This document shows positions 7,510 through 18,600 of a stretch of 64,000 nt of DNA, piece by piece. A model generated the notes under the pieces. It did not search any database. It was not told the origin of the DNA and worked only from the letters and a program-made list of their open reading frames with translations. Source of the DNA: Clostridiales bacterium. GTDB lineage: Bacteria; Bacillota; Clostridia; Peptostreptococcales; Anaerovoracaceae. The first letter of the stretch is position 1; each line of letters begins with the position of its first letter. The DNA lies in contig JAAZCE010000002.1 in the NCBI GenBank assembly GCA_012513435.1, positions 1 to 64,000 of the forward strand, read 5' to 3'. The position numbers and the translations under genes were made by a program.

Positions 7510-9135
7510 CTACCAAAGCCTTAATTTATCACATACTTTCACTATCTTTTGTCCCATGGATATGTCAAGAAGCTCAGCTCGTGTTATTGCCTTGGTTTTT
7601 AGTATCATTAATCCGTACACTATAATCCCGATAAGTATAGCTACAAGCGTGGCCACAGCGTTACTTCCCAGCAAGGCGAATATGCCCTTGTATGAGAAGA
7701 AAACTATCGCTCCCATGACAAGAGACGAAATCAAGGGCTTAGTTACTACCATACCCATCTTAATCTTAACCTTAGTATACTTTCTCACTGCCATTACATC
7801 CAGGAATGCCGCAACCATGTAGGCTGCCGTTGTCCCCAGTGTGGCTCCTACAATGTTTATCTGAGGTATGGCTGTGAGAATCCATGTAACCGCTATCTTC
7901 ACAACTATACCGATAAACAAATTCCTCACAGGAAGTATCTGCTTGCCTATCCCCTGCAGCACTCCCGTCATGTTGGTTATCAAAGACAGCAATACGAAAG
8001 CCAACGCCAAGACCTGTAAACAAGGGGCTGCTCCTATGGCTCCCGCTCTCTGAGCAGGATAAAGCAAAAGCAGCGACGGTTCTGCAAGAACGAAGAGCCC
8101 TATGGCACACGGGAATGCCAGTATCAGGCTCATCCTGACGCCCAGTGTGATGTGACCGTGAAGCTCCTTGGTGTTTCCCAGCCTGTTGGCGGCAGAAACC
8201 ATAGGAACAAGGCTTACCACAATGGAGGTCATGAGGACCTGAGGAAATTCTACTATAGGCTCTGCATATCCCGTAAGCTGTCCGTACATTCCCTTTGCCA
8301 CAGCAGGCTCCCAGCCGCTGTCCAAAAGTCTTACGTTGACTATGGCCGAATCCACCAAATTGACAAGAGGCATAATCATGGCTCCTATGGTAATAGGAAT
8401 CGCAATTATGGCTATCCTCTTGATAATCTGAGACGAGGACTCATGAGCCTTGCCGTTATCCGCATGGATGCGCCTCTTCAGCTTTTTTCTGCATATGAGG
8501 TAAATGACTACCATAGTTATCAGTCCGCCGATGGCTCCCGCTGATGCGCCGAAGCACCCGCCGGCAGCTCCTCTTTCATTGACGGTAAAATCCGTAAGCC
8601 AGGAAGACCTCATGAGCAATATAGCCGCAGACAGTCCCAGAACTACTCTAAACATCTGCTCTATAACCTGGGAAACAGCAGTAGGAACCATTTCCTGCAT
8701 TACCTGGAAATAACCTCTGTAAGCAGACATTATGGGAACGAGAATAAGGGCCGGGGCTGTTGCCTTCATGGAAAGAGCCGCCCCCGGTATCCTTACAAGG
8801 TCGGCTATAATCTCGTCAAAGAAAAACAGTAACACGAAGCTGAACACCCCAATGGTTATCATTAGAATTCTGGACAGCTTAAAAACCCTCTCGGCTTCCC
8901 TGAACTGACCTATCGCACACCTTTCGGAAACCATCTTGGATATAGCTATGGGAATACCCGATGTTGAAATTACCAGTAGGGTTGCATACAGAGCGTAGGC
9001 AGGCGCATAGTTGGCCATTCCTTCCTCCCCTATGATGTTGCCTAAAGGAACTCTGAAGAAGGCGCCCAATATCTTTACGAATATTCCTGCTATAGCCAGA
9101 ACAGCCGCACCTTTAACAAGTGATCTTTTCGTCAT
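7510..9135 (-). CDS. Polysaccharide/lipid flippase family protein, SpoVB-like
   Basis: 541 residues with about fourteen membrane helices, of the MOP (MATE/MurJ/Wzx) superfamily. The N-terminal segment KGAAVLAIAGIFVKILGAFFRVPLGNIIG is typical of SpoVB and its paralogues, which move lipid-linked cell-wall precursors and are needed for spore cortex synthesis. Neighbourhood with hup, rqcP and the nearby spoVT supports SpoVB rather than a capsule Wzx protein, but several paralogues usually exist in one genome, so the symbol is left open. Its ATG overlaps the mtaD stop by one base (TAATG), and cls-mtaD-spoVB form one transcription unit. Confidence 0.85.
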   Translation of the reverse strand: MTKRSLVKGAAVLAIAGIFVKILGAFFRVPLGNIIGEEGMANYAPAYALYATLLVISTSGIPIAISKMVSERCAIGQFREAERVFKLSRILMITIGVFSFVLLFFFDEIIADLVRIPGAALSMKATAPALILVPIMSAYRGYFQVMQEMVPTAVSQVIEQMFRVVLGLSAAILLMRSSWLTDFTVNERGAAGGCFGASAGAIGGLITMVVIYLICRKKLKRRIHADNGKAHESSSQIIKRIAIIAIPITIGAMIMPLVNLVDSAIVNVRLLDSGWEPAVAKGMYGQLTGYAEPIVEFPQVLMTSIVVSLVPMVSAANRLGNTKELHGHITLGVRMSLILAFPCAIGLFVLAEPSLLLLYPAQRAGAIGAAPCLQVLALAFVLLSLITNMTGVLQGIGKQILPVRNLFIGIVVKIAVTWILTAIPQINIVGATLGTTAAYMVAAFLDVMAVRKYTKVKIKMGMVVTKPLISSLVMGAIVFFSYKGIFALLGSNAVATLVAILIGIIVYGLMILKTKAITRAELLDISMGQKIVKVCDKLRLW

Positions 9136-10424
9136 TATTTAAGCCTTTCTAATATTCCGGTCATCTCTTGTTGTGACATATCAATAACTTTTTCTATATT
9201 AATTGTACAATAATTCCTGTCACGGTATACCACTTTCCCGTCTATCATAGTCAGTACAATATCACTGCCTGAACCGGAATACACTATATTATTGACAAGA
9301 TTATGGACAGGATGCATATTTGGCCCTGAAATATCCATTACTATCAAGTCTGCCCTGTTTCCTTCCTTGACCAATCCGCAGTCTTCTCTACCTTGGGCTA
9401 TTGCACCGCCTCTCGTTGCAAAATACAAGACCTGCTTTGGAGAAATAGCCTCAGGCTCCTTTATTGACACCTTGTTGCCAATGGCCAAAACCTTCATTTC
9501 CTCCACAAAATTCAAGCTGTTGTTGCTTGCAACGCTATCAGTTCCTATTGCTACGTTAATACCTTTGTCGGCAATTTTTTTAACATTGCATATGCCACTG
9601 GCAAGTTTCATATTGCTTACCGGGTTGGTAGCTACCGTAACCTTCTTTTCTTTGAAAATATCAAGGTCTTCGCCTGTGCAGTATACACAGTGAGCTGCCA
9701 CTGCAGGTACATCGAAGAGCCCCGCCTTGGCAAAATATGCCGCAGGAGTAAGCCCGTGCCTTTCTATACATTCCTCATGCTCAAGCTGTGTCTCCGAAAC
9801 ATGTACCGCCATTACCGCATCTATTGTCTTGGCATATTCAGCCAAGGCAACAGCCGTAGGATAGTCAGAGGTATATTCCGCGTGAAGACTCATATCTATC
9901 ATTACCTTTCCCTCAGCGGCATTATGGTATTGGCCGTAAAGCGCTTTCATTTCCTTCATGCTCTCTAAGGTCTGGGGATCCTCTCCCCTAGGGTTAGCAA
10001 TGGCCCTTGAAATGTTAGCCTTTGCCCCACTGTCAATAACAGCATCCGCCATTGCATCACAAAAATAATACATATCGCTGGTGGACACTATTCCGAATTT
10101 AAAGGACTCAGCCATAGCCAGCATAGTTCCCCAATACACAGCTTCTGTGTCTAGCTTGGCTTCAAAGGGAAAAATCTTCTTGGCAAGCCAATCCTGAAGC
10201 GACACATTCTCTCCGTACCCCCGCATCAATGTCATAGGAGAATGCGCATGCGCATTATAAAATCCAGGCATAAGCAGTTTCCCCCTACCATGATATTCTT
10301 CTCCGTAGTCTCCCTCAGGCCTTGTGTCGCCTATATAGGCTATTCTCTCATGCTGGATTGCTACGTATTGATTCTCTCTTATCTGAAAGTCTTCGTCAAG
10401 TATGGTAATATTCTTAAAAAGCAT
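9135..10424 (-). CDS. mtaD: Amidohydrolase, 5-methylthioadenosine/S-adenosylhomocysteine deaminase family
   Basis: 429 residues of the MtaD/SSNA cytosine-deaminase-like amidohydrolases. Metal-binding motifs are visible: NAHAHSPMT (HxH), AVHVSETQLEH, AHCVYC and IGTDSVASNN. Family enzymes deaminate MTA, SAH or adenosine to the inosyl forms. The open frame extends 59 codons further upstream into cls, but the ATG at 10424 (MLFKNITILD) has GAGGTG at the right distance, lies just after the cls stop and matches family N-termini, so the longer form was rejected. Exact substrate specificity is not readable. Confidence 0.85.
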   Translation of the reverse strand: MLFKNITILDEDFQIRENQYVAIQHERIAYIGDTRPEGDYGEEYHGRGKLLMPGFYNAHAHSPMTLMRGYGENVSLQDWLAKKIFPFEAKLDTEAVYWGTMLAMAESFKFGIVSTSDMYYFCDAMADAVIDSGAKANISRAIANPRGEDPQTLESMKEMKALYGQYHNAAEGKVMIDMSLHAEYTSDYPTAVALAEYAKTIDAVMAVHVSETQLEHEECIERHGLTPAAYFAKAGLFDVPAVAAHCVYCTGEDLDIFKEKKVTVATNPVSNMKLASGICNVKKIADKGINVAIGTDSVASNNSLNFVEEMKVLAIGNKVSIKEPEAISPKQVLYFATRGGAIAQGREDCGLVKEGNRADLIVMDISGPNMHPVHNLVNNIVYSGSGSDIVLTMIDGKVVYRDRNYCTINIEKVIDMSQQEMTGILERLK

Positions 10425-10435
10425 TCTTTTCACCT

Positions 10436-11983
10436 CTACATCAGCGGCGCTATTAAGCGCAGACACCTTCCTAATATGGTAGGAACTATACCGTATTTTT
10501 TTATTTCCTTCATTGTCATCTGCTGACTGTTTGCCAACGTATTCTGATAATCCGCCTCTATATCTCGTATCACAGGATTTTTCCAAATATATGCGGCACA
10601 TTCAAAATGAAGATACAGGCTTCTGAAATCCAAATTTATGGTTCCTACTACAGCCTTTTCATCATCGCTCACGAATACCTTGGCGTGAACGAAGCCCGGC
10701 GTGTACTCATATATCTTAACCCCATGGCTTACAAGGTCAGCATAATGAGTCCTGGCCAGAAGATAGGCATACTTCTTGTCGGGAATATGAGGTAATATGA
10801 GCTTAACATCAACCCCTCGCTCAGCCGCGAATATAAGAGCACTTAACATCTCATCATCGAGTATGAGATAAGGTGTCATAATATGGACGTAATCCTTGGC
10901 TCTGTTGAGTATATCCCTGTATACTTTCTCTCCTATTTCTTCGTCATCAAGAGGGCTGTCGCCGTAAGGTACTATATATCCACCGTTTCTGATGGCAGGG
11001 TCTGCCGGAGCCTCATATCTTAAATACCGTTCGTAATTTTCTTTTACGGTTTCCTTGATGTTCCACATCTGCAGGAACATCAAGGTAAAACTGTTGACAC
11101 CGCACCCTCTTACCATTATGGCTGTATCCTTCCAGTGGCCGAAGCGCTCTCTCTTGTTAATATATTCATCGGCAATGTTGATGCCGCCTGTAAATGCCGT
11201 ATATCCGTCTATTACAAGAACTTTCCTATGGTCTCTGTTATTCTGGTGAGTTGACAGCAGCGGCCGCATAGGGGAAAATACTTTGCATTTGATTCCCAGC
11301 TTTTTAAGCCGCTTAGGGTAATTAGTAGGCAGCAGTGATAAAGTGCAGGTTCCGTCGTACATGAAGCGAACCTCTACCCCTTCCTTTACCTTCCTTGCCA
11401 GTATCTTGAGTATGGAGTCCCACATATCTCCCTTGTCTACGATGAAGTATTCCATGAAGATATACTCCTTTGCCTGCTCCAGCCTGTAGAGCATTTCCTC
11501 GTACTTGTCTTCTCCTAAGGGAAAATACCTGACGCTTGCATTGTCGTACACGGGATAATGCCCCTGTTCATACATGTACTTAAATAGGCCGTAATCCTGT
11601 TTTGATTCGGCATATATCCTGTTCATTACGTCAGTCTCAGGCCTCAAATATGAAGCTTCCTCTTTTAACAGTTCTTCCACTCTGTTTGCTATAAATTTGG
11701 TTCCCGGCTGGATCCTGGTGAATATAAAAAACGCAACACCCATCACTGGCATTACAAGTATGAATATTATCCACATTACTTTAAAGTTGGCGTTTTGATT
11801 GATGTTCAAAATATACATCAGTATTATTACTGCAGCAACACCTACAATGAAGTTTACTGCCCACATTTTATTATCAAGCAGATAAAAACCACCAAACAAA
11901 ATGAATGCCTGAATCAACAGCAAAACGACAAGTATCGTTGTTCTGCCAAATACTATTCTCCAAAGACCACGAATTTTTCTCAT
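10436..11983 (-). CDS. cls: Cardiolipin synthase
   Basis: 515 residues: two N-terminal membrane helices (about 10-65), then two phospholipase-D-type HKD motifs, HRKVLVIDG in the first half and FVHAKVFVSDD in the second, each followed by a GG/N segment (FTGGINIAD, VGTINLDFRS). The enzyme joins two phosphatidylglycerol molecules into cardiolipin at the membrane. A TTG ten codons upstream has no ribosome binding site; the ATG at 11983 has AAAGGG eight bases before it and was chosen. First gene of the cls-mtaD-spoVB unit, divergent from spoVT. Confidence 0.93.
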   Translation of the reverse strand: MRKIRGLWRIVFGRTTILVVLLLIQAFILFGGFYLLDNKMWAVNFIVGVAAVIILMYILNINQNANFKVMWIIFILVMPVMGVAFFIFTRIQPGTKFIANRVEELLKEEASYLRPETDVMNRIYAESKQDYGLFKYMYEQGHYPVYDNASVRYFPLGEDKYEEMLYRLEQAKEYIFMEYFIVDKGDMWDSILKILARKVKEGVEVRFMYDGTCTLSLLPTNYPKRLKKLGIKCKVFSPMRPLLSTHQNNRDHRKVLVIDGYTAFTGGINIADEYINKRERFGHWKDTAIMVRGCGVNSFTLMFLQMWNIKETVKENYERYLRYEAPADPAIRNGGYIVPYGDSPLDDEEIGEKVYRDILNRAKDYVHIMTPYLILDDEMLSALIFAAERGVDVKLILPHIPDKKYAYLLARTHYADLVSHGVKIYEYTPGFVHAKVFVSDDEKAVVGTINLDFRSLYLHFECAAYIWKNPVIRDIEADYQNTLANSQQMTMKEIKKYGIVPTILGRCLRLIAPLM

Positions 11984-12115
11984 CTTAATATCCCTTTCAT
12001 TGTATCGGCTCAAAAAATTCTCTATTAATTATAACTTAAAATCGGAGATTTTCATAGGTATATTTAACCTGGTTTTACAAACAATATTGGTAAAATAAAA
12101 TACTGGAGGAAAAAA

Positions 12116-12607
12116 ATGAAGGCTACCGGCATTGTAAGAAGAATTGATGATTTGGGAAGAATAGTAGTCCCAAAAGAAATAAGAAAAATTTTAAGAATTC
12201 GTGAAGGAGACCCTCTGGAAATCTACACGGGTATGACAGGAGAAGTGATTTTGAAAAAATACTCTCCTATCAGCGAGCTTGGACAAGTCGCCGAGGGCTT
12301 CGCTGAAACTGCATCCAGCGTTTTGGGTCTTCCCGTCCTCGTCTCCGATACCGACCATTTCGTTGCTGCCTCAGGCCTTAGGCAAAAGGATTATATCGAC
12401 AAAAAAATAGACGACGAACTGGACAGCATAATACAGAAAAAGAACAAATACAGCACCGGAACAAAGGTGGTCATCCCTATCTTAAGCAATGGAGACCCCA
12501 TAGGCTCCGTTACTATACTGCCTGAGGAAGACAGAGAATTAAGCGAGCTGGAAGTAAAAACAGCCGAGCTGGGAGCCGGTTTTCTGGCTAAGCAAATGGA
12601 AAGCTAA
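12116..12607 (+). CDS. spoVT: Stage V sporulation protein T
   Basis: 163 residues: an N-terminal AbrB-type swapped-hairpin DNA-binding domain (MKATGIVRRIDDLGRIVVPKEIRKILRI, about 1-50) and a C-terminal GAF-like domain. This is the arrangement of SpoVT, a forespore regulator that adjusts sigma-G-dependent transcription. The ribosome binding site TGGAGG is seven bases before the ATG. It is convergent with the giant repeat-protein gene and the two share a hairpin at 12630-12653. It marks the organism as a spore former or recent descendant of one. Confidence 0.93.
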   Translation: MKATGIVRRIDDLGRIVVPKEIRKILRIREGDPLEIYTGMTGEVILKKYSPISELGQVAEGFAETASSVLGLPVLVSDTDHFVAASGLRQKDYIDKKIDDELDSIIQKKNKYSTGTKVVIPILSNGDPIGSVTILPEEDRELSELEVKTAELGAGFLAKQMES

Positions 12608-12629
12608 TAAGGAAAAGCAAAAGAAGAGA

Positions 12630-12653
12630 AGCAGATACTATACAGTATCTGCT
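12630..12653 (+). terminator. Terminator hairpin shared by two convergent genes
   Basis: A perfect ten-base stem (AGCAGATACT / AGTATCTGCT) with a four-base loop, followed on the plus strand by GCTTCTTT. It ends spoVT. Its right arm overlaps the last codons and stop of the convergent giant gene. Confidence 0.6.
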
Positions 12654-15600
12654 GCTTCTTTGATTTCCCATCTACAGCTGCGAACAGCTTCGGATTTTTG
12701 ATAATTCTTTTCATCATAGCAATAGGTGACCTTGGCTGTGTATATGCCAACGGCAATAGCTCTGTTATGCTCATACACCGCTGTCACACCATCTGGCAGG
12801 CCCGTGAGAACTACTGCTTTTTCGCTTCCGTCATAATAGAAAGGCGCTTGGTAATCCCATCTAACATCGCTCATATCATAGTATGCTCTGTTTATTCTCC
12901 ATTTACATGATTGAGCAACAGGCTTTTCGTAGTTTGCTTCATCGTATTCAAAATCGGCACTTGCAATAAAAACACCTGCGTCTATGCTGCTGTTTCCCTT
13001 ATAGACTGCGCTTACGCCTGAAGGCAGATTCTGTAAGTGAATGGACTTTTCCATCTCATCATAGAGGAAAGCAGAATCATAGTCCCATTTCACATCACTC
13101 ATATCATACTTAGCTTTTTTAATGTTCCATCTGAAGGATATGCTCTCCGGGACATTGTAATTTTCTTCATCGTCTATCTTAAACCTGGCATGGGATATGT
13201 GGCCTCCTGCTTCAATGGCCTTGTCATCCTCGTAGATTACCGATACACCATCGGGGATATTGGAAAGTCTGGCACTCTTTTCCTTGCCGTCATATGTGTA
13301 GGTACCGTCATCAATCCAGTAAACACCGCTCATATCGTAGTTTGCTTTGCTTATGGTCCATACGCAGTCTTCTATTACGGGCACCCGAAAATTCTTCGGA
13401 TCATCAACCTCACAAACTGCTCTCGCAACGTATTCACCGGCATCAATAGCGCAATTGCCTTCAAAACTGGCTGTCACCCCTGTCGGAAGTCCGGTAAGAG
13501 AAATGCGTTCAGAGGACTTAAACAGCTTTTTAATGCCGCTTACATGCCTTTCCATAGGCTTAAGACCTACGGTCTTCGTGGTTCCGTCATAAACAAAAGG
13601 CTCCTGGTAGTTCCACATTACGCCGCTCATGTCATGGTCGGCTTTTCCAATTTCCCACTTGCAGCTTTCTACGGTAGGCTCATGGTAATTCTTCTCATCG
13701 TATATAAATGTCGCTTCCGCCGTATATTCACCGGCATCTGTACTGGTATTGCCACTGTATCGAGGCACAACTCCACCCGGCAGTCCTGTCAGTTTTACGC
13801 TTTTTTCAGTTCCGTCGTATAGGAATTTTCCCTCATAGTCCCAGGAAAGACTGTTCAAATCGTATTCCGCCTGCTTTATCTGCCATGTACAGATCTGTAA
13901 CTCCGGAGCCTTGTAATTGCTGTTAGGGTCCAGTATCAGCTCGGCACGGGCCTCATATTTGCCAGCTCCCACCGCTCTGTTGTTATAATACTTCACACCC
14001 ACTCCATCAGGGATTCCCTCAAGCAATATGTCCTTGTGGGTCTCGTCGTATATGAAGGCTTCATCGTAATTCCACGCTATACCGCTTACATCAAGCCATG
14101 CACGGTGAATAGTCCATCCAAATGCATCGACTTCAGGTATCTCGTAATTATCCTCGTCACCTGATATAGCAGCATTCGCTACGTATATGCCGGCATCCGC
14201 CTCTCTGTTTCCACTGTAAACAGCGTTTACTCCTTCGGGCAGTCCTGTCAAATAAATAGATTTTTCAGCTCCATCATATATAAACTCCTCCTCTTGATGC
14301 CACCTGACGCTTCTCATATCGTATATTCCTTTTTTGATTTCCCAGGAAATAGACATTCCCGAAGGCGTATTGTAATTTTCAGGGTCATGGGATATGAATT
14401 CGGCAGAAGCCGTGTACTCACCGGCAAGGGGACTACTATTGTCCGTATACTTGGCTCTTACTCCTTCAGGTAGTCCCGTAAGCTCAACACTTTTTTCATT
14501 TCCATCATATACAAATGGCTCCTCGTAGTTCCAGCACGCATGAGTCATATCGTAGCTTCCCTTCTTGATTTCCCAGTAAATGGATACCGTATCAGGGTCG
14601 TAATAATTATCGCTGTCCTCCACGTGAAGAACAGCCTCGGCTTTATAATTTCCCGCCGTTATACCAAACTCCCCGTAATATTCGGCAGAGACTCCCTCAG
14701 GCAGTCCCAGAAGCTTTACGGTTTTTTCTGTTCCGCTATAGTAGATATTCTCATCGTAGTCCCAGAAAATATCCTTCAAATCAAAGCTGCCCTTGTCTAT
14801 TGTCCACTCGTGACTGATGGCCTCGGGAGCATAATAATTGTCTTTATCCAAAACTTCAAAGGTCACTTTAGCAATATGAGCCCCCGCGAAGATTCCACCG
14901 TTACCCTCATAGTCAGCTAATATTCCTACAGGCAAATTTTCAATGTAAACGGTTTTCTCCCTGCCATCGTAGACTAAAGGCTCATCAGATGCCCACAGCA
15001 GCTCCCCTACTTCAAACAACCCTTTTTCTATTATCCACGAATATCTTATAGGTCTAGGGGTCTCGTAATTATGCTCATCTTCTATGGTGAACTCGGCTAT
15101 GGCTTCATATTCCCCGGCATAAGTTTTATTATTATTCTCATATGCTACTGATACACCCTCAGGCAATCCTGTAATATAGACTTCCTTCTCGACTCCGTCA
15201 AAGATAAGACTGTCTCCGGCCACCCATCTTATGCCGTCCATATTAATCTCGGCCTTCTGTATAAGCCACGTGCATTCTTCCATTTCAGGAGGGTAATAAT
15301 TCTCATTATCTTCCACCTCAAAGGTCGCTCTCGCCTCATATATGCCTACACCAACAGCTTCATTGCCGGTGTAATGTGCTTTTATCCCCTCCGGCAATCC
15401 ATGAATACTGATGCTCTTGACTTCTCCGTCATACGTGAATGGTTCTTCGTAGCTCCATCTTGCACCGTCTATCTTGAATTCGGCCTTTTCTATCTCCCAT
15501 CGAAATTCCGCTACAGATGGCATCTCATAATTATTTTCATCGTACTCAAAGGTAGCCATAGCTATGTAGGCAGCGGCAAACACCGCACTATTCTCGCTGT

Positions 15601-18600
15601 ACACCGCCTCTATGCCTTCCGGCAGATTGAGGAGCTTAACCTGCTTTGGCTCGCCGTCAAATACAAAGCTCTCTTCATAGCTCCACCTTACGTTACTCAT
15701 ATCGTAGACCGCTTTTTTGATTTCCCACATGAATTCAGGAGTTTTAGAGTCTCGATAATTATCCTGATCCTCCATATGAAGAATTGCAGAAACGGTATAT
15801 ATTCCCGCATCGGTTCCCGTATTTCCCGTGTACTGCGCCGTAACGCCTGTCGGCAGATCGTTAAGATACACTGTTTTCAGTTTTCCGTCATAGACAAGGG
15901 GCTCATTATTTATCCATTGAAGAGTACTCATATCATAAATGGCCTTGTCCATGGTCCAAGAATAATCGTTTACTTCAGGCTTATAGTAGTTGTTTTCATC
16001 GTATTCAAAGGAAACACTGGCAACGTAATTTCCCGCTAAAATGGCTATGTTGCCTTCATAATGAGGAACAACACCTTCGGGTAGACCTTCCAGAACGATG
16101 CTTTTCTCTGTTCCATCATAGATAAGCTCCGCCTCACTGCTCCATCTGACGCCACCCATATCGTAGTGAGCTTTTCCTATGCCCCATTGCAGACAGTCCA
16201 TCTCAGGCACATTGTAATTTAAGGCATCGTCAACGCTCAGGCTTGCATGAGCCTCATATTCTCCTGCATCGGTTCTGCAGTTTTCAAAATAGGTGGCGCT
16301 CACTCCTTCAGGAAGACCTATAAGGGCCACCTGTTTTTCAGCCCCGTCGTATACAAAAGGACCGTTATATTCCCATGAAACTCCGTCCATGGAGTAATCA
16401 GCTTTTTTGATTTCCCACTGCAGCAGGCTATCATCGGGAACCTTGAAGTTGTCCTTATCCTTTATATCGAATTTTACCTTGGTTTCATAGACTCCCGCAT
16501 CGGTGGCAGTATTGCCTTCATAGGCTGCGGCTACACCCTTAGGCAAATCCGTTATATAAACACATTTAACAGACCCATCGTAAGAGAAGGGTTCTTCATA
16601 ATCCCAGTGTCCGTTGCCTAAATCAAATACAGCCTTCTTTATCCCCCAGATACAAGGTTCTACTTCTTCAGGCTTCTCGTAATTCACAGTATCATAGCTC
16701 AAAATCGCCTTTGCCGTATAGACCCCTGCATTTAAAGCTCTGTTGTTTTCATATTCAGCCGTCAGTCCTCCGTAAAGACCTTTAAGGCTAACGATTTTTT
16801 CATTCCCGTCATATGTAAAAGGTCGACTACAATCCCATGCTATCTTGCTCATGTCATAGGTTGCCTTCAATATCTCCCACGAATACGCCTCTATAGGCTC
16901 AGGCATCTGATAATTTACTATGTCATACTCCAGCCGTGCCGAAGCGACATAAGAGCCTGCAGTTATACCTTCGCTTCCTTCGTAAACAGCGTTTACACCT
17001 CTTGGAAGCCCTGTCAACTCAACTTTTTTAACATTGCCGTCATATACCTTGGAGCCGTTGTAGAACCATCTTGTGTTCGACATATCATATAATGCCTTAT
17101 CGATAACCAGCTTGACACAGTCCGTATATGTCGTTCCCATGTAATTTGAAGCATAAAATCTCAGATAATAGCCATCCAGCTCTACCGACGGTATGCAGTC
17201 CAGGTCATACGGCGCCCATCCGTCGGACCCATCGGGACTTATCTCTGCACCAAAGGAGGTTATATCTCCATTGTTATCGTTAACCATAGGTATTTTGATA
17301 GGTGCTTTATTCCCGTATACAATAGCTTCAGGCCATTCCAGCCTGCTCATCACCGGTGCTGAAGCCCATATCGCATATAGTGCGACATCGGAATATATAG
17401 GGTCCAAAGTCTGCCCCGGAAAAAAGCTCTTTCCCCGTCCGTCTCTCCTCGTATTCCATTCCTTGAAGGCGAAGCCCAAAGGATGAGTAAGGTCAGGCTC
17501 CATTATGTCAACGGCATATCCTGAATGAGCAAGAGTATCACAATGGCTCATATCCCCCGAAGCTCCGTTAGGAATGTAGGAAAGCATGAAATCATTGCCG
17601 TCTATGTAATATATATCGTTTACCTTGTCAAGTATCTGGCCGGAGCTGTAGCTGATTCCCGTTGCCGCCGATATCCAAGGCTTGCCGTCATGAACCATTT
17701 CTGATGCCTGAGCTGGAAACTCACAACGAGTACCGTTGTTTCCCGTCATAGAAAATCTTCTGCCCATGACTATGGAGCAAAGGTGCCCGCAACCTGTGAA
17801 CATATCGCTCATATCCTCCACGCCTCTAGTCTCAAAAGTAGATAGATCCAGGCATTTGAGGCTGTCACAGAACAGGAACATATTCTGCATGCTTTTCACA
17901 TTATATGTTGCGAATCCCGTCAGATTTATAGACAGCAAATTCTTGCAGGAGCTGAACATCAAGCTCATGTCAATAACATTACAGGTATCGAAATTAGAAA
18001 TGTTAAGAGTTTTCAGGCTAGTACAGTTACAAAACATCCAGCTCATATCCGTAACTTTTGATGTATCGAAGCTGGATAAATCCAATGTAGTTAAACTGCT
18101 GCAGTTCATAAACATGCTTATCATACTCACCACATTAGATGTATCAAAGCTGGTTAGATCGATGGATTTCAAACTGCTGCAGCTACTGAACAATCCTGAC
18201 ATACCTGTCACCCTGGAAGTATTAAAGCCGGATAAATCCAGCACTGCAAGTTTCTTGCAATTTCTGAACATCCAGCTCATACTGATCACATTGGACGTGT
18301 CAAAGCCTGATAAATCCAATGATATCAAATTGTCACAATCCTGAAACATACAGTTCATGGCAGAAGCATTCCCTGTACGAAGTCCCGAAAGGTCTGCATA
18401 TTGCAGGTTTTCACAGTTGCTGAACATGTAGCTCAATGAGGTATTGTCTTCCAAGTTTACCTCATGGGAAATTTGGACAGTGTATATGTACTGCCTATAC
18501 CTGCGCCAAGGCACGCTTTCAAGAGCCTTTATCCCTGTCCCGATTCCCCCGTAAACAGTAAGGTTCCCGTTATCGTCCAATTCCCAGGAGCAAGTGCCCC

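Noticed and set aside
13037-16039. Long plus-strand open frames (13037-13822, 15374-16039) opposite the giant gene
   Set aside because: They are antisense shadows of the repetitive coding sequence, have no ribosome binding sites and resemble no family.
12650-17098. Regular repeats that could suggest a CRISPR or satellite array
   Set aside because: The period is about 228 bases, the repeats are diverged and they lie in one open reading frame; they are protein repeats.
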